Origin: Gossypium raimondii
Lineage: Eukaryota > Streptophyta > Magnoliopsida > Malvales > Malvaceae
Direction of reading: 5' to 3'
Assembly: GCF_025698545.1 (NCBI RefSeq)
Contig: NC_068576.1
Span: 49,324,390-49,388,389, forward strand
DNA length: 64,000 bases
A model generated the notes under the pieces. That model searched no databases and was not told the origin of the DNA. It saw only the letters and a list, made by a program, of their open reading frames with translations. Below, one piece after another: positions 36,649-48,144 of the stretch (positions are counted from its first letter, which is position 1; every line of letters starts with the position of its first letter). The translations under genes were made by a program, and so were the position numbers.

Positions 36649-37010
36649 CGTGGAGAAAAAGACGGTTGAGCTTTATTTTGTCCAGAATGGTAATGTAAGG
36701 TACCCTCCTCCATTGATTCTGCCATTACCGCTCTTTTCTCCATTTCAGCAAGTGCAGCAATGGCCTTTTCATACTTTTCCTGCATTAACATAAATGGTGA
36801 AGCTAATAGCAGTGATGGGACCGGGAAAATTACATATAACATCTGCTTACTTTTCACAAGAAAAAAAAATTTAAGTGCCTCAATAAGGTATGTTTGAGGG
36901 GAAAATTTATAAACAAAAAAACAAGAAATTTGAACACGATGAGTACCTGAAGCACTTCAACAGAATATCTTTTGTTTCCTTTTGATCTTGCTCAAATTGC
37001 ATTAGGATCT
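36649..37010 (-). pseudogene. E5 cargo: TBC/RabGAP-like gene fragment, two exons of the coiled-coil C-terminal part
   Basis: Exon 37010-36947 reads ILMQFEQDQKETKDILLKC and ends at a GT donor (36946-36945). After a short intron with an AG acceptor, exon 36779-36649 reads EKYEKAIAALAEMEKRAVMA, then the SGQNKAQP region, and ends at a GT donor. This resembles the coiled-coil tail of plant TBC-domain RabGAPs. The TBC catalytic domain is absent. Exon order and strand match a normal gene, so genomic DNA with its intron was captured. The identification is from memory of the family. Confidence 0.6.
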
Positions 37011-38024
37011 ATGAAATATTTAACAAACATCATTATCATAAAGACATACATATCGATAGAAGAAAATAATCTTCAACTGCTAAGAAAACTAGCAACTTTC
37101 AATTCATGATTCATGAAAACCAGAAACACGGGTTTTTTAGCAAGTTCTGGTAGTGCATATTGACATTAAATTTCGTGAAGAAGCCTAAGGTGCCAGGTAA
37201 AAGCAAGCAAAATGAATCGCATGATAGGAATTACATAGTTTTATAATTATCTTTAAAAACAAGTCGGCAATTGACTGTAAATTTTGGCAAATTGAATAAC
37301 ATATTCCAGTTTAAATAATAGATAAGTTCCTCCTTGAAATGCAAATATTAAATAGTCACTTATATCCAATTTATAAAACATTATGACATAGCAGAGGTAA
37401 AGAGCAACCTGTAACCAAGAAAATAAATTACATTTCCTCTACAGTCTATAGAGAACTGACAATCGAAGAACCAAAAGAATACACATAATATAAATTATTA
37501 ACCTGGGAACAGCTGATCTTTTCTCTTTTATTATAACATTGCTTTTTAATGAAGCACGAATGAAAGATCTTACAGTTGTTGACTGTGAAAAAAAAACTAC
37601 GAAAGCTGTTCACATGCAGTCAACTAAGCAGTTGGTATGACAACATGCACAAAGTAGATCATAAACTCTAGCCCAAACGTAATCAATCTCTCCACAAAAC
37701 TAATCCATTAGAGTGTAAAATTTCAAGATAAAATCATGTTTGAACTTTGACACCTAGTCCCATGTTCACTTATGGATAAAATATTGAAACTTTTTCCCAG
37801 GTAAAACTTGTCGACACATATGCTTGAAATATTTACAAAATTATTTTATTTTCTAGTTATTTCAGAAGACTACAGATCAATCTCATGATTTCAGCAATAA
37901 TAACTGTAATCCACATCATACTATAACTTAAAACCCCAAAATCATAATTTCTTAATCCTAAATTCATCATAAACATCATCTTGGAAGATTACCCAATATT
38001 AAGTGTTGTGTGAAGTTACATAAT

Positions 38025-38130
38025 TCATCAGCATACCTTCCTACTGTTCACCTTTTTTCCCCCATTAAGTTCTTCAGGTTTCCTTCGGTTTCTCTGCCAA
38101 TTTGCAAATATAACTTTATCTCTTAAAGCA
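38025..38130 (-). other. E5 cargo: basic exon-like segment, unrecognised
   Basis: Minus strand reads ALRDKVIFANWQRNRRKPEE followed by LNGGKKVNSRK without stops. The composition looks coding, but no family is recognised. It sits between the GET4 and RabGAP fragments in the same direction. Confidence 0.35.
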
Positions 38131-38592
38131 GATGGATCTACAGATGATTTTAAATGTACAAATATGATGTCTAAGAATTAAAAAGAACAAAAGCACATTA
38201 ACAGATCAGTTGAGTCACACTTGCTGCAATCAATGCCAAAACTAATAATTGAACACTTACACCAGTATATCAAAACTAATAATTTGCAGACCAATTTTTC
38301 ATACACAGTAAATCACGTGATGCTAACCTACTCAATCTTACAAGCCTTTTATCCAACCATAAGGGGATTTACCCCATTAAGCCCCATCCAAGACTAAGTA
38401 CAGTTAAATCCTTCGTTGCTCAGGCTCTTTTCTTTTACTTCATTTGTGAAGTCCCTCTGTTTGACATAAATGGGCATGGCATTCCAACCAGACATACACC
38501 CGAGAAACATAGAACAATAACAGTTCTAGAAATTTTAACTCTTAAAAATAATAAAATAAAATTGGTGATGGCAAGCAGTCATAGTGTCATAC

Positions 38593-39264
38593 CGTGCACT
38601 TATTGATTTGTACATCTGTTGAGCTCCATAGAAATTACCCTCATTTATAGCTTTTTCAAATTTATCAATATTTTGCATTTCATATCAAAAGCAAAAACCA
38701 AAGCAATTAGAAATCATTCTTCACCAAAAAAATAAACTCATACTTCGATATAAAACTACAGTATTTATTGGTCTAATTAGAAACCATTCCTCAACATAAA
38801 AATAGAGTAAAATCATACTTAAATCTAAAGCTACACTCTTAATTGGTTTTCTCTTGAATTAAAGAAAACAAACAGCTTGTTTTTTCAAAGAACAGAACTT
38901 TCCACATGCAAATACTACAAACCCAAGATTAAAATAACAAAAAGGTTTAAAAGCTCCTCCTTTTGAATGAAACTTTCCATCCTTCCAACCTCCTACACTT
39001 CTATTTTCTTACCAACCAAACAAAAGCTTAGGGAACAAGTACATAAATGTAAAACATACAAAATTATCAATTTGTTTCTATTTTTTTTCCAGTTTTCCAC
39101 AAAAAAAAATGATGGGTTATTTCCAAAAAATTTTCTTTCACTGAAAATAATCTCAAAAAAAAAATACTGAAAGCAATAGAAATAAAAAAGAACACCTTTT
39201 GAACAGGAGGAAGTGCGGCTCTTCTTAGTTTTCTCTTGACATTTTCCTTGATATCCTCTTTCAC
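38593..39264 (-). pseudogene. E5 cargo: 5' fragment of a GET4-like gene (two exons)
   Basis: Exon 1, 39264-39196, starts ATG and encodes MKEDIKENVKRKLRRAALPP then VQK, ending at a GT donor. The KR/LRRAALPPVQ part matches the N terminus of plant GET4 (guided entry of tail-anchored proteins). Exon 2, about 38676-38593, encodes [20 protein letters not shown] then YKSISAR, a strongly conserved GET4 stretch, and ends at a GT donor. The acceptor before exon 2 is changed (TGCAAAAT on the minus strand). The rest of the gene is absent. GET4 acts in the cytosol in tail-anchored protein delivery; this fragment is only its start. Confidence 0.8.
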
Positions 39265-39719
39265 TTCTTGTTCTTCAATGGAAAGAAAGTACTGATTTTC
39301 TTCTTCTTATTCAGAAAGATCTGATTTCTTTTTCCTTCTATTGATTTCTTATTCAATGGGAAGTTTCAGTCTCTCTTTCACCTCCTTTTCCTCCGGTTTC
39401 TTGTCATCAAGGGTTTCCGTCTCCATAGAAATCACCAGTAAAATTAAAAGGAAACTGTATGTCTCCCTTGAAACCCTAAAATTAAAAGAAACCCTAACAG
39501 ATCGAGAGAAAATGAGTAGCAATGGTGAGTGAATTCAGTGCAGTGAAATGAAAAGGAAAAAGAAGTGTGATTGGTGTAGGTGTATTTACTTGTGTTGCTG
39601 AAAATGGGAAATTTGGGGGCAAATTTTGAGATTAAAAGGGAAAAAGAATTAAGTAGAAACTTTTATTTGGGAGATGAGAAAAAGAGGGAGTAACGAGCGG
39701 GTAACCAAAAAACTGAGCG

Positions 39720-39870
39720 GGATTTTAATTACCTTTTGCGGCGTTTTTACTTGTGGCGTTTTTTATAAAAATGTCACAAAAAAATGATTTTATTTTAAAT
39801 AAAACGACGCCTTTTTTGGAGTAAAATTATTCTTTGCGGCGTTTATTATAAAAACGCCGCAAAGAATTAT
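39720..39870. repeat. E5 inner GCGGCG repeat block
   Basis: A few copies of the subterminal word (TTTGCGGCGTTT and AACGCCGCAAA) next to the cargo start. The counterpart in E6 is at 55885-56000. Confidence 0.8.
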
Positions 39871-40619
39871 TTCATTTTAAACAAAATGACACTGTTTTGC
39901 TCTGCTAAAAAAAATTTATTTTGTCTCCTAAAAATTATTAGTTAAGTAATTTTATAAAACATTTTTATTATTATTTTTATAAATTGATTTTTATAAAATA
40001 AAAAAACCAAGTACTCTCAAAATAAATATTTTATATTTTAATAAGAAAACAAATGATAAAATGACTGTAATTAATTATTAAGTTAGAATTATCCAATGTA
40101 AGCAATTAATCTCTCACATGTCAAATTTCTATTAAAGATTGAGACGTTAATCATGATTTTAAATTATTTTTTCCAATCTAATCTCCATTTTATTAGAGAT
40201 ATTTATTTCTAACTAAAATATAATTACTATTATTTTGCTAGATATTCGATGTGGAATGATTTTAGTACTTGTATTTCATTTTTATTTGTTATAATTTGGT
40301 CCTATCCAAAATAAATAGTTACCTATCCACATCAATATGTTACTTTTTTATTTATTTATCAATTTTTTAAATCTAATATTTAAATATATCAAATGGTTTA
40401 GATTAAATATTTTTAAATATAAATGCATTAATTATTGATTGTATAAAATTTCATCATTTAACAAATCTCAAGTAAACCTTAAATCCTAAACCATTTAATA
40501 TATATAAAGTTTATTGATTATCTCTTAAATAATTTAAACTATCATCGTAATTTTAATATATTAAAATTAATATTATCTCTTTCACAATTATATAATAAAT
40601 TATTTAATATATGAATTAA

Positions 40620-41180
40620 AAATACTAATTAATCTAAACCCTAAACCCTATCCCTAAACCATAAATCATAAAATATAACCCTAAAACCCTAAACCCCGAA
40701 ATTTAAATCCCAACCCTTAAACAATAAACCTTAAACCATAATACTATCTCTTTTACGATTATATAAATTAAAAAACAATTAGTCATGTACCAAGAGCACT
40801 ATAATCATTATTTTAATATATTAAATTATTTAATATATAAATTATTTATAAATAATTTAAACTATAATCATAATTTTAATCTATCAATTTAATATTATCT
40901 CTTTTACAGTTATATAATAAAGTATTTAATATATAAATTAAAAAACTAATTAATCTAATCCCTAAATCCTAAACCCCTAACTCTTAACCCTCAACCCCTA
41001 ACCCCTAACTCCTAAACCTTAAACCCCAACCCTTAATCTATAACCTTAAACCATAAACCGTAACCCTTAAACCCTAAACCCTAAACCTTAAACCATAAAC
41101 TGTAAACCATAACCCCTAAACCCATAATTCATAAAACTTAAACTCTATACCATATACCCTAAACCAAAAACCTTAAACTA
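40620..41180 (+). repeat. Degenerate telomere-like repeats in E5
   Basis: Many imperfect copies of CCCTAAA (CTAAACCCTAAACCCTA, CCTTAAACCATAAACC and similar), in two clusters separated by AT-rich DNA. This lies on the E5 end that is shared with E6. Confidence 0.85.
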
Positions 41181-41479
41181 TAGAGATAATTATTTCAATA
41201 TTTTAAAATTAATATTCTCTTATACTATTATATAAGAAATTATTTAATATGTAAATTAAAAAACACTTAGTAATATTGTACAAACTTTAAAATTATTTTA
41301 AATAATAGTATTTTAATATTTCCATTTTTAACAAATATTTTTCTATATTTTTATTTCAAATTATTTCTACATGTCATTGTTTCAAATTTATCTATTTTAA
41401 CAAATATTCAATTAAAAATAAATTGAATTTTAATTAATAAAATAAACAAATTAAATAGTAATTAGACATATAAAATGTT

Positions 41480-41863
41480 TTTTGGCGCTTTTACAAAACG
41501 CCGCTAAAGCTCGAGCATTAGCGGCTTTTCAAAAAATTTGTTAAAGTTTCGAGTATTAGCGGCGCTTCTCCAAAAACGCCGCTAAAGCCCCTGAGCATTA
41601 GCGGCGTTTCTCCAAAAACGCCGCAAAACGCCGCTAAAGCCCTGAGCATTAGCGGCGCTTCTACAAAAACGCCGCTAAAGCCCTGAAAGGTAAGAAAACG
41701 ATGTCGTTGGGTTTAGGTTTTTTGCGGCGTTTTTACAAAAAACGCCGCTAATACTCATTATTAGCGGCGTTTTCCTTAAAGCGCCGCTAATGCTCGATCT
41801 TTAACGGCGTTTTTTATGCAAACGCCACTAAAAATGCCGCTAAAAGCCTGTTTTGGTGTAGTG
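41480..41863. repeat. E5 right subterminal repeat block
   Basis: About ten palindromic units joining AGCGGCG and CGCCGCT through short T-rich or A-rich loops, ending at the inverted terminal repeat. Confidence 0.9.
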
Positions 41864-42807
41864 AAAGTGTGTGTATAATATGTATATTGAAATTATGAAG
41901 AAAAAAAAACATGGATTTACATATAAAATTTGGGATTATAGAATTTAAATAACAAAATATATAATGTATTTATGAAAATAAAGAAAAAAATATAAAAAAA
42001 TATATATAAATTATAAAATTTGTGTTAAAAATATTAGGTAGTTAAACATTTTGAAAATAAAATGAAACATAGATGTATGCGTATATATATATAAATATAA
42101 TAATCATTAGAAAAATAAATATATATACATGTACACATAAAATATATTAAAAATAATTAAATAATATCTACAAGTATCAAAATTAATTAAATACAAAAAT
42201 ATAAACATGTGTACATGAGAAAAATATTAATTAGAAACATAAATATGTGCATATATATATATATAAATATAAAAAATATTCATTAGAAACAATATACAAA
42301 TCAATAAATAAATTATACACAAATCAACAAAATAAGAACAAGCCACAGAAAATAAGAACGGAAGAGAGAGAAATTTGAGTAAATACTCTTAAGAATTATT
42401 ATTACTCCCCAACTCCTTTTACAATGAAGGGAGAGACATCTATTTATAGTTGAGCCTCCCCAAATCTAACGGTACAGATTAATTACATCAACGACTAAGA
42501 TTAAAAGGTATCTACAAATTAAATCTCTAAGATTACAAAATCATATCTTCTAAGATTGCATATCATATCTAAGATTACATATCATATCTAAGATTGCATA
42601 TCATATCTAAGATTACATACCATATCTAAGATTGCATATCCTTGAAGATTATGTTTCCATATGCATCAAGCTTGTAGATAGACCTTTAACCTTTTCAAGT
42701 AATGGGCCATCCCGATCGGGGCAAATGATATAATTTTGGACTTTGTTTTATTATTTTGGGTTTATTATTTTTTATGAGTCCGGGCTAAATTGGCCTATTA
42801 CAAGATC

Positions 42808-44256
42808 AATTCGGCAATAGGTATATACCCATACAATTCAATTCAGCAATATATGTATACATATACAATTCAATTCGGCAATAGGTGTATACCTATACAA
42901 TTCAATTCGTCAATATAAGTATATATATACAATTCAATTCGGCAATAGGTGTATACCTATACAATTCAATTCATCAATATAAGTATATATATACAATTCA
43001 ATTCGCAATAGGTGTATACCTATACAATTCAATTCATCAATATAAGTATATGCATACAATTCAATTAGGCAATAGGTGTATACCTATACAATTCAATTCG
43101 GCAATATAAGTATACATATACAATTCAATTCGGCAATATATAGCCATGTATGAATCAAATTCGAAAATATATAAAACATATACATTTAAACTTAAAAACA
43201 TCTATTTACTTATGAACTTACCTTGTTTTCGGGATAAACGGAATGGATCGACTATTCGATAACCTTTGATTTTCCCCGATCTAAATTCGATTTCTTTCGT
43301 TCTTGATCTATATACATTCAAAATTAACTCATTGATTCATCAAATCATTAAATTCAGTTCACAAACACATATTTGAGTATTTTTACACTTTAGCCCCTAA
43401 AGTTTCACATTTGTTCAATTTAGTCCCTATTTCACAAATACACAAAATTCATGCAATTTAATACCTTTCTAAGCTAGCCAAATTTTCCTAGTGCACATAT
43501 CAGCTCATATTTATCATTTATTCACACATTTAACCACACATTTTCACATTTTCACAAATAAATCCCTATTTGACATTTTTGTCAAAAATCACTTAACAAA
43601 ATATGATAATCTATAAACAAATATTCATTTTTCATCATCAAACATTTAAAAGCTTAAACATTCATCAATGGCACTTCACAAAAACATTGACAACTTTAAA
43701 AATTAAGGCATGGGCTAACTAGAATACAAAATAACGATCTCAAAAATGTAAAAATCATCAAAAATCGAGCTCAAAACACTTACCAATTAAGCTCCCAATT
43801 GACCGAACCCTAAAATGAACTAAATGTTTTCTTCTTCCACCATATTTGGCCAAAGAAAGATGAAATGAAGCTTAATTTTGATTTTGTTTGAATTTAATTA
43901 AACTTAAATCATAAATTACTTAATTAACCTTAATGAAATAACATTAAATATATATAATGGTTGTCTATAAATGTCCACTTACACAACCAATGGTCTAATA
44001 TCATTATAAGGACCTTTGGTTTAATAAATCATAGCAATTAAACACATTTAACATATAGAATATCACTTTTGCATTTTACGCGATTAAGTCATTTTTCTCA
44101 AATTGAGCTATTAAACGATAAAATTAAATCATGAAACTTTCACGCATATATAATCACAAGCTGTAAACACCCAAAATAATATTAAACTAATTTTCTGACC
44201 TCGAATTTGTGGTTCCAAAACCACTATTTTGATTTAGCTAAAATCGGGTTGTTACA
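42808..44256 (-). repeat. E2 solo LTR, right half
   Basis: Continues the LTR broken at AGATC. Opens with a 64-bp tandem array, then AT-rich non-coding DNA to GTTGTTACA. Confidence 0.85.
42820..43140. repeat. 64-bp tandem array (two 32-bp halves) in E2 LTR
   Basis: GCAATAGGTGTATACC recurs at 42878, 42942, 43005 and 43069 (64, 63 and 64 bases apart), with CAATATAAGTATATATATAC half a period later. The open frame here (42885-43109) is a repeat artefact. Confidence 0.92.
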
Positions 44257-44261
44257 ATATT

Positions 44262-44837
44262 CCTTAAGGGAAACTTCTAAAATTTTTAAAAGAATTGAAA
44301 ACGAAGGTAAGTACTAGCTGGGCCTAGTTGTAACAATCTCAAAAACATAAAAATTTCAAGAAACAGGTAAAGATTGAACTCACATGAAACAAAAATGAAG
44401 AAATTGACTTAGAGCTCCCTCCTATGGTGCTTTTGGCCAAATTTTGAAGAAGAATGCATAAGAAGCTTTAAAATTTCAATTTGTTTTGTTTTAATTTCAT
44501 GTAATGTACAATTTTTCCATTCCAATTACTTTATTTTATTATTTTGCATTAACATGCCGTCCCACTATATTAATTTAGGCATAATTATTACCTAAGTCCT
44601 TCCTTCAATATTAATTAAACCATTTCATCACCTATTTGCTTTAATTTGCAAGTTTTGCACCTTTTCAATTTAGCCCTTTTTCTTTAATTAACTACCTAAT
44701 CGTTAATATTTCTAAGCTAAATTTTAATACGACTTTAATAACTCTATAAATATTCTAAAAATAATATTTACGAGTTTATATGACATAAATTTATGGTCTC
44801 GAACTACTGTTCCGTCTCCACTAAAAATTGGGTTATA
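44262..44837 (-). repeat. E1 left LTR, second segment
   Basis: Resumes after E2 and matches 51140-51716 of the right LTR. Ends GTTATA, followed by the purine tract AAGGGAGAGAAT on the minus strand. Confidence 0.87.
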
Positions 44838-44864
44838 ATTCTCTCCCTTAAGAAATTTCATCCT

Positions 44865-47800
44865 CGAAATTGTTATCTGCAAATATATTCGGATATTGTA
44901 ATCTCATTGATTCCTGGGTTTCCCAGGTAGCTTCTTCTGAACCGTGTCGATGCCACAAGACTTTTACTAACGGCACTCGTTTATTTTACAACTCTTTAAC
45001 TTCTCGACCTAAGATTCTCACTTGTTCTTCCGAATACGTCAAGTCCGACTGTAACTTAATTTCACTATGAGGAATCACATGAGAAGGGTCAGATTTGTAC
45101 CTTCTCAACATCAAAACGTAGAATACATTATGTATTTTCTCGAGTTCAAGGGGCAAGACAAATATATAAGCTACAGGGTCAATTCTTTCAATAATCTCGT
45201 ACGGTCCTATAAATCCCGAACTCAGCTTTCCTTTCCTGCTGAAACGTAACACTTTCTTCCACGGAGAAACTTTCAGAAATACTCGATCACCAACTGCAAA
45301 TTCAATATTTTTTCCTTGAAGAAACTTTCAGGATACTCGATCGCCAACTGTAAATTCAATATCTTTTCTTTTCAGATCCGCATACTACTTCTGACGATCA
45401 AATGTAGCTTTCAAACAATCCCGAATAAATCGAACTTTGTCTTCTGTTTCTTGAATAAAATCAATTCTCACCATCTTGAATTCACTCAGTTCTGACCAAT
45501 ACAACGATGTTCTACACTTCCTTCCATAAAGAGCTTCAAACGGTGTCATTTTTATACAGGATTGATAGTTGTTATTATACGTGAATTCAACCAATGGTAA
45601 GTAATTTTCCCAGTTACCTTCAAACTCGAGTATACAATATCTAAACATATCTTCCAAAATCTGAATCACTCTTTCTGATTGCCCATCAGTTTGAGGATGA
45701 AACGCAGTGCTAAAATTAAGCTTAGTGCCTAAAGCATCGTGAAGTTTACTCCAAAATCTTGATGTAAATCTCGAATCTCGATCCGAAATAATAGATGTCG
45801 AAACTCCATATAATCTCACAATCTCAGACACATAAATTTCTACTAATCTCTCAAGGATGTAGTATGTTTTTATTGGAATAAAATATGCCGATTTCGTCAA
45901 TCTGTCAACAATCACCCAGATTGAATCTTTCTTTCTCGGAGTTACAGGTAAACCAGATACAAAATCCACCGTGACTTGCTCTCACTTCCATTCAGGAATC
46001 ATGATAGGTTGTAGTAAAACCGAGGGTACTTGATATTCTGCTTTCACTTGCTGACAAATTAAGCATTTAACTACAAATTCATAAATTTCTCGTTTCATAC
46101 CCAGCCACCAATACATCTGTTTCAAGTCATAATACATCTTCGTGCTACCCGGATGAATAGAGTGCATATTGTTGTGAGCTTCAGAGAGAATATCATGCTT
46201 CAAAACAAAATTACTCAGAACGCAAATTCTGTCACGATAACGCAATATATCATTATCATCAACATTTATAACTAAATGAGCATTTAAAATTTGAAGTGCA
46301 AACAATGATGACTTTCGACTGAGTGCATCTGCAACTACATTAGCCTTTCCCGAATGATAATCAATAACTAGGTCGTAATCTTTTAATAGTTCTAACCACC
46401 GTCTCTGTCTCAAATTCAATTATTTTTGAGTCATCAAGTACTTTAAACTTTTGTGATCTTTGAACACATGACATTTCTCTCCATAAAGATAATGTATCCA
46501 AATTTTCAAAGTGAATACAATCACGGCCAACTCGAGATCGTGAGTAGGATAATTCTTTTCATGCAACTTCAATTGCCAAGAAGTATAAGCTACTACTTTT
46601 CCTGTCTGCATCAACATACAACCAAAACCATTTAGAGACGCATCACTAAAAACAACATATGCTATCCCCGATTCAAGTTAAGTCAACACTGGAGCTTCCG
46701 TCAACATCTTCTTCAACTAATCGAAACTCTTTCGGCATTTATCGGACCAACTAAACTCAACATTTTTCTGTAATAATTTGGTCATCGACGAAGCAATAAT
46801 CGAAAAGTTTTTAAAAAAAGTCAATAGTAACCTTCTAAACCCAGAAAACTTCGCACTTCTGAAACATTCTTCAGGGTCTTCCAATTCATTACAGTAGAAG
46901 TTTTACTTGGATCAACTTAAATCCCGTCAGTTGATACTATGTGACCTAAAAATCAAACTTCTCGAAGCCAGAATTCACATTTACTAAATTTAGCATACAA
47001 TTGTTTTTTTCTCAAAGTCTGTAATACGATTTTCAAATGTTAGGCATGATCGGATATAGACTTGGCATAAATTAATATATCATCAACAAACACAACAACA
47101 AATCTATCCAAATGAGGTTGAAAAACCCAATTCATTAAATCCATAAAAGCAGCAGGGGCATTAGTCAGGCCGAATGGCATTACCAGAAACTCATAATGAT
47201 CATATCAAGTTCTCAAAACAGTCTTTGACACATCACAATCTTTAACTTTCAATTGATAATACTCGGATCTAATATCTATCTTTGAAAACAGTATGGCACC
47301 TTTCAATTGATTAAATAAATCATCGATACATGGCAAAGGATATTTATTATTTATCGTGACTTTGTTCAACTGTCTGTAATTTATACACAACCTCAAAGAG
47401 TCATCTTTCTTTTTTCACAAACAACACAGGTGCACCCTAGGCAGATACACTAGGACGAATAAACCCTCAATCTAGTAGCTCTTGCAACTGTGCTTTCAAT
47501 TCTTTCAAATCAACTGGTGTCATACGGTACGGTGATATTGATATCGACATAGTTCTAGGAACCAAGTCAATCACAAACTTAACTTCACAGTCAGGGGTAT
47601 GCCCAATAACTCTTCAGGAAATACATCAGTGATTCATTAACAACTGGTAATTGATCTAGCAATTCTGAATTTCTGGTATCAAGAATATATGCTAAAAACG
47701 TTTCGCTACCTTTCTGTATCAATCTCTGAGCAGAAAAATCTGAAATAATTCTAACAACATCTTTTGGACTCTTAGACTCAACTGAAATCATCTATCCTGT

Positions 47801-48103
47801 ATGACATTTCAAGTCAATCCGTTTCTATCTAAAATTTACTATTACATCATGTAACGATAACCAATTCATGCCCAGAATAACATCAAACTCCCGAAAGGGT
47901 AACAACATCAAATCAGCAGGGAATTCACGGCCTCTAACATTCAATGGACAATTACGACACACTAAGTTAACTATCACACTCTGACCTAGTGGATTAGTAA
48001 CTTGTATATCATAATCAGTAGATTCAACAAATAATTTCTTTTTCGTCACTAATGTAGTGCATATATATGAATGTGTTGACCCCGGGTCAATTAAAGCATA
48101 CAC
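44865..48103 (-). pseudogene. E1 pol remnant: protease to chromodomain
   Basis: Protease at 48103-47825 (ALIDPGSTHSYI, GMNWLSLHDVIVNF). RT from about 47560 to 46660, with [20 protein letters not shown] and several broken frames. RNase H near 46617-46330. Integrase zinc finger at about 46100 (CLICQQVKAEYQVPS) and integrase core at 45969-45385 (MDFVSGLPVTP, IISDRDSRF, GQSERVIQILEDM). A chromodomain ends near 44865 (LVKVLWHRHGSEEATWE). A short duplicated stretch lies near 45250-45370, where the KVFLKVS-coding region appears twice. The many shifts and stops make it much more decayed than E4. Confidence 0.85.
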
Positions 48104-48144
48104 ACTAACATTAAAGATAGAAAATGTACCCGCAATAACATCAT

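Larger units (their letters stand above)
34885..41863 (-). mobile_element. E5: non-autonomous, gene-capturing CACTA transposon (6979 bp)
   Basis: Terminal inverted repeats CACTACACCAAAACTGG and CCTGTTTTGGTGTAGTG, with 3-bp AAA duplications at 34882-34884 and 41864-41866, the hallmarks of the CACTA (En/Spm) superfamily. Dense GCGGCG/CGCCGC subterminal repeats lie at both ends. Inside are fragments of host genes (GET4-like, RabGAP-like and unidentified pieces) and telomere-like DNA. No transposase (TNP2-like) sequence was recognised. Strand is given as the direction of the captured exons. Confidence 0.9.
15390..42802 (-). mobile_element. E3: deleted Tat/Ogre-type gypsy LTR retrotransposon
   Basis: Flanked by AGATC at 15385-15389 and 42803-42807. 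Left LTR is 15390-17231; right LTR is 33923-34884 plus 41867-42802, split by E5. Minus sense. The primer site TGGCGACTTCACTGGGGA (33919-33902), the polypurine tract ending in GGGGCAGC beside the left LTR, the gag type, the integrase type and the tandem repeats before the 3' LTR all fit the Tat/Ogre lineage. Protease, RT and RNase H are missing, so it cannot move on its own. Confidence 0.88.
33923..42802 (-). repeat. E3 right LTR (5' LTR in sense), split by E5
   Basis: Segments 33923-34884 and 41867-42802 together match the left LTR 15390-17231. About 70 bases of AT-rich sequence just before the E5 site are absent from the left LTR. Confidence 0.9.
13915..44256 (-). mobile_element. E2: solo gypsy LTR inserted in the E1 left LTR and itself split by E3
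   Basis: Flanked by ATATT at 13910-13914 and 44257-44261. Begins TGTAACACCCC and ends GGGTTGTTACA. With E3 removed, the two halves (13915-15389 and 42808-44256) give one LTR of about 2.9 kb and no internal region. The complete TSD around a single LTR indicates LTR-LTR recombination. The end motif resembles the Tekay LTRs here. Confidence 0.88.

Noticed and set aside
35190-39700. Possibility that the GET4-like and RabGAP-like exons belong to resident genes
   Set aside because: They lie wholly inside a CACTA element with matching TSDs, are incomplete, and come from two unrelated genes in tandem.
40620-41180. Possible true interstitial telomere
   Set aside because: Units are too degenerate and interrupted, and the same block occurs inverted in the sister transposon E6, so it is transposon sequence.
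42885-43109. 74-codon frame rich in Tyr, Ile and Asn
   Set aside because: Translation of the 64-bp tandem repeat in the E2 LTR.
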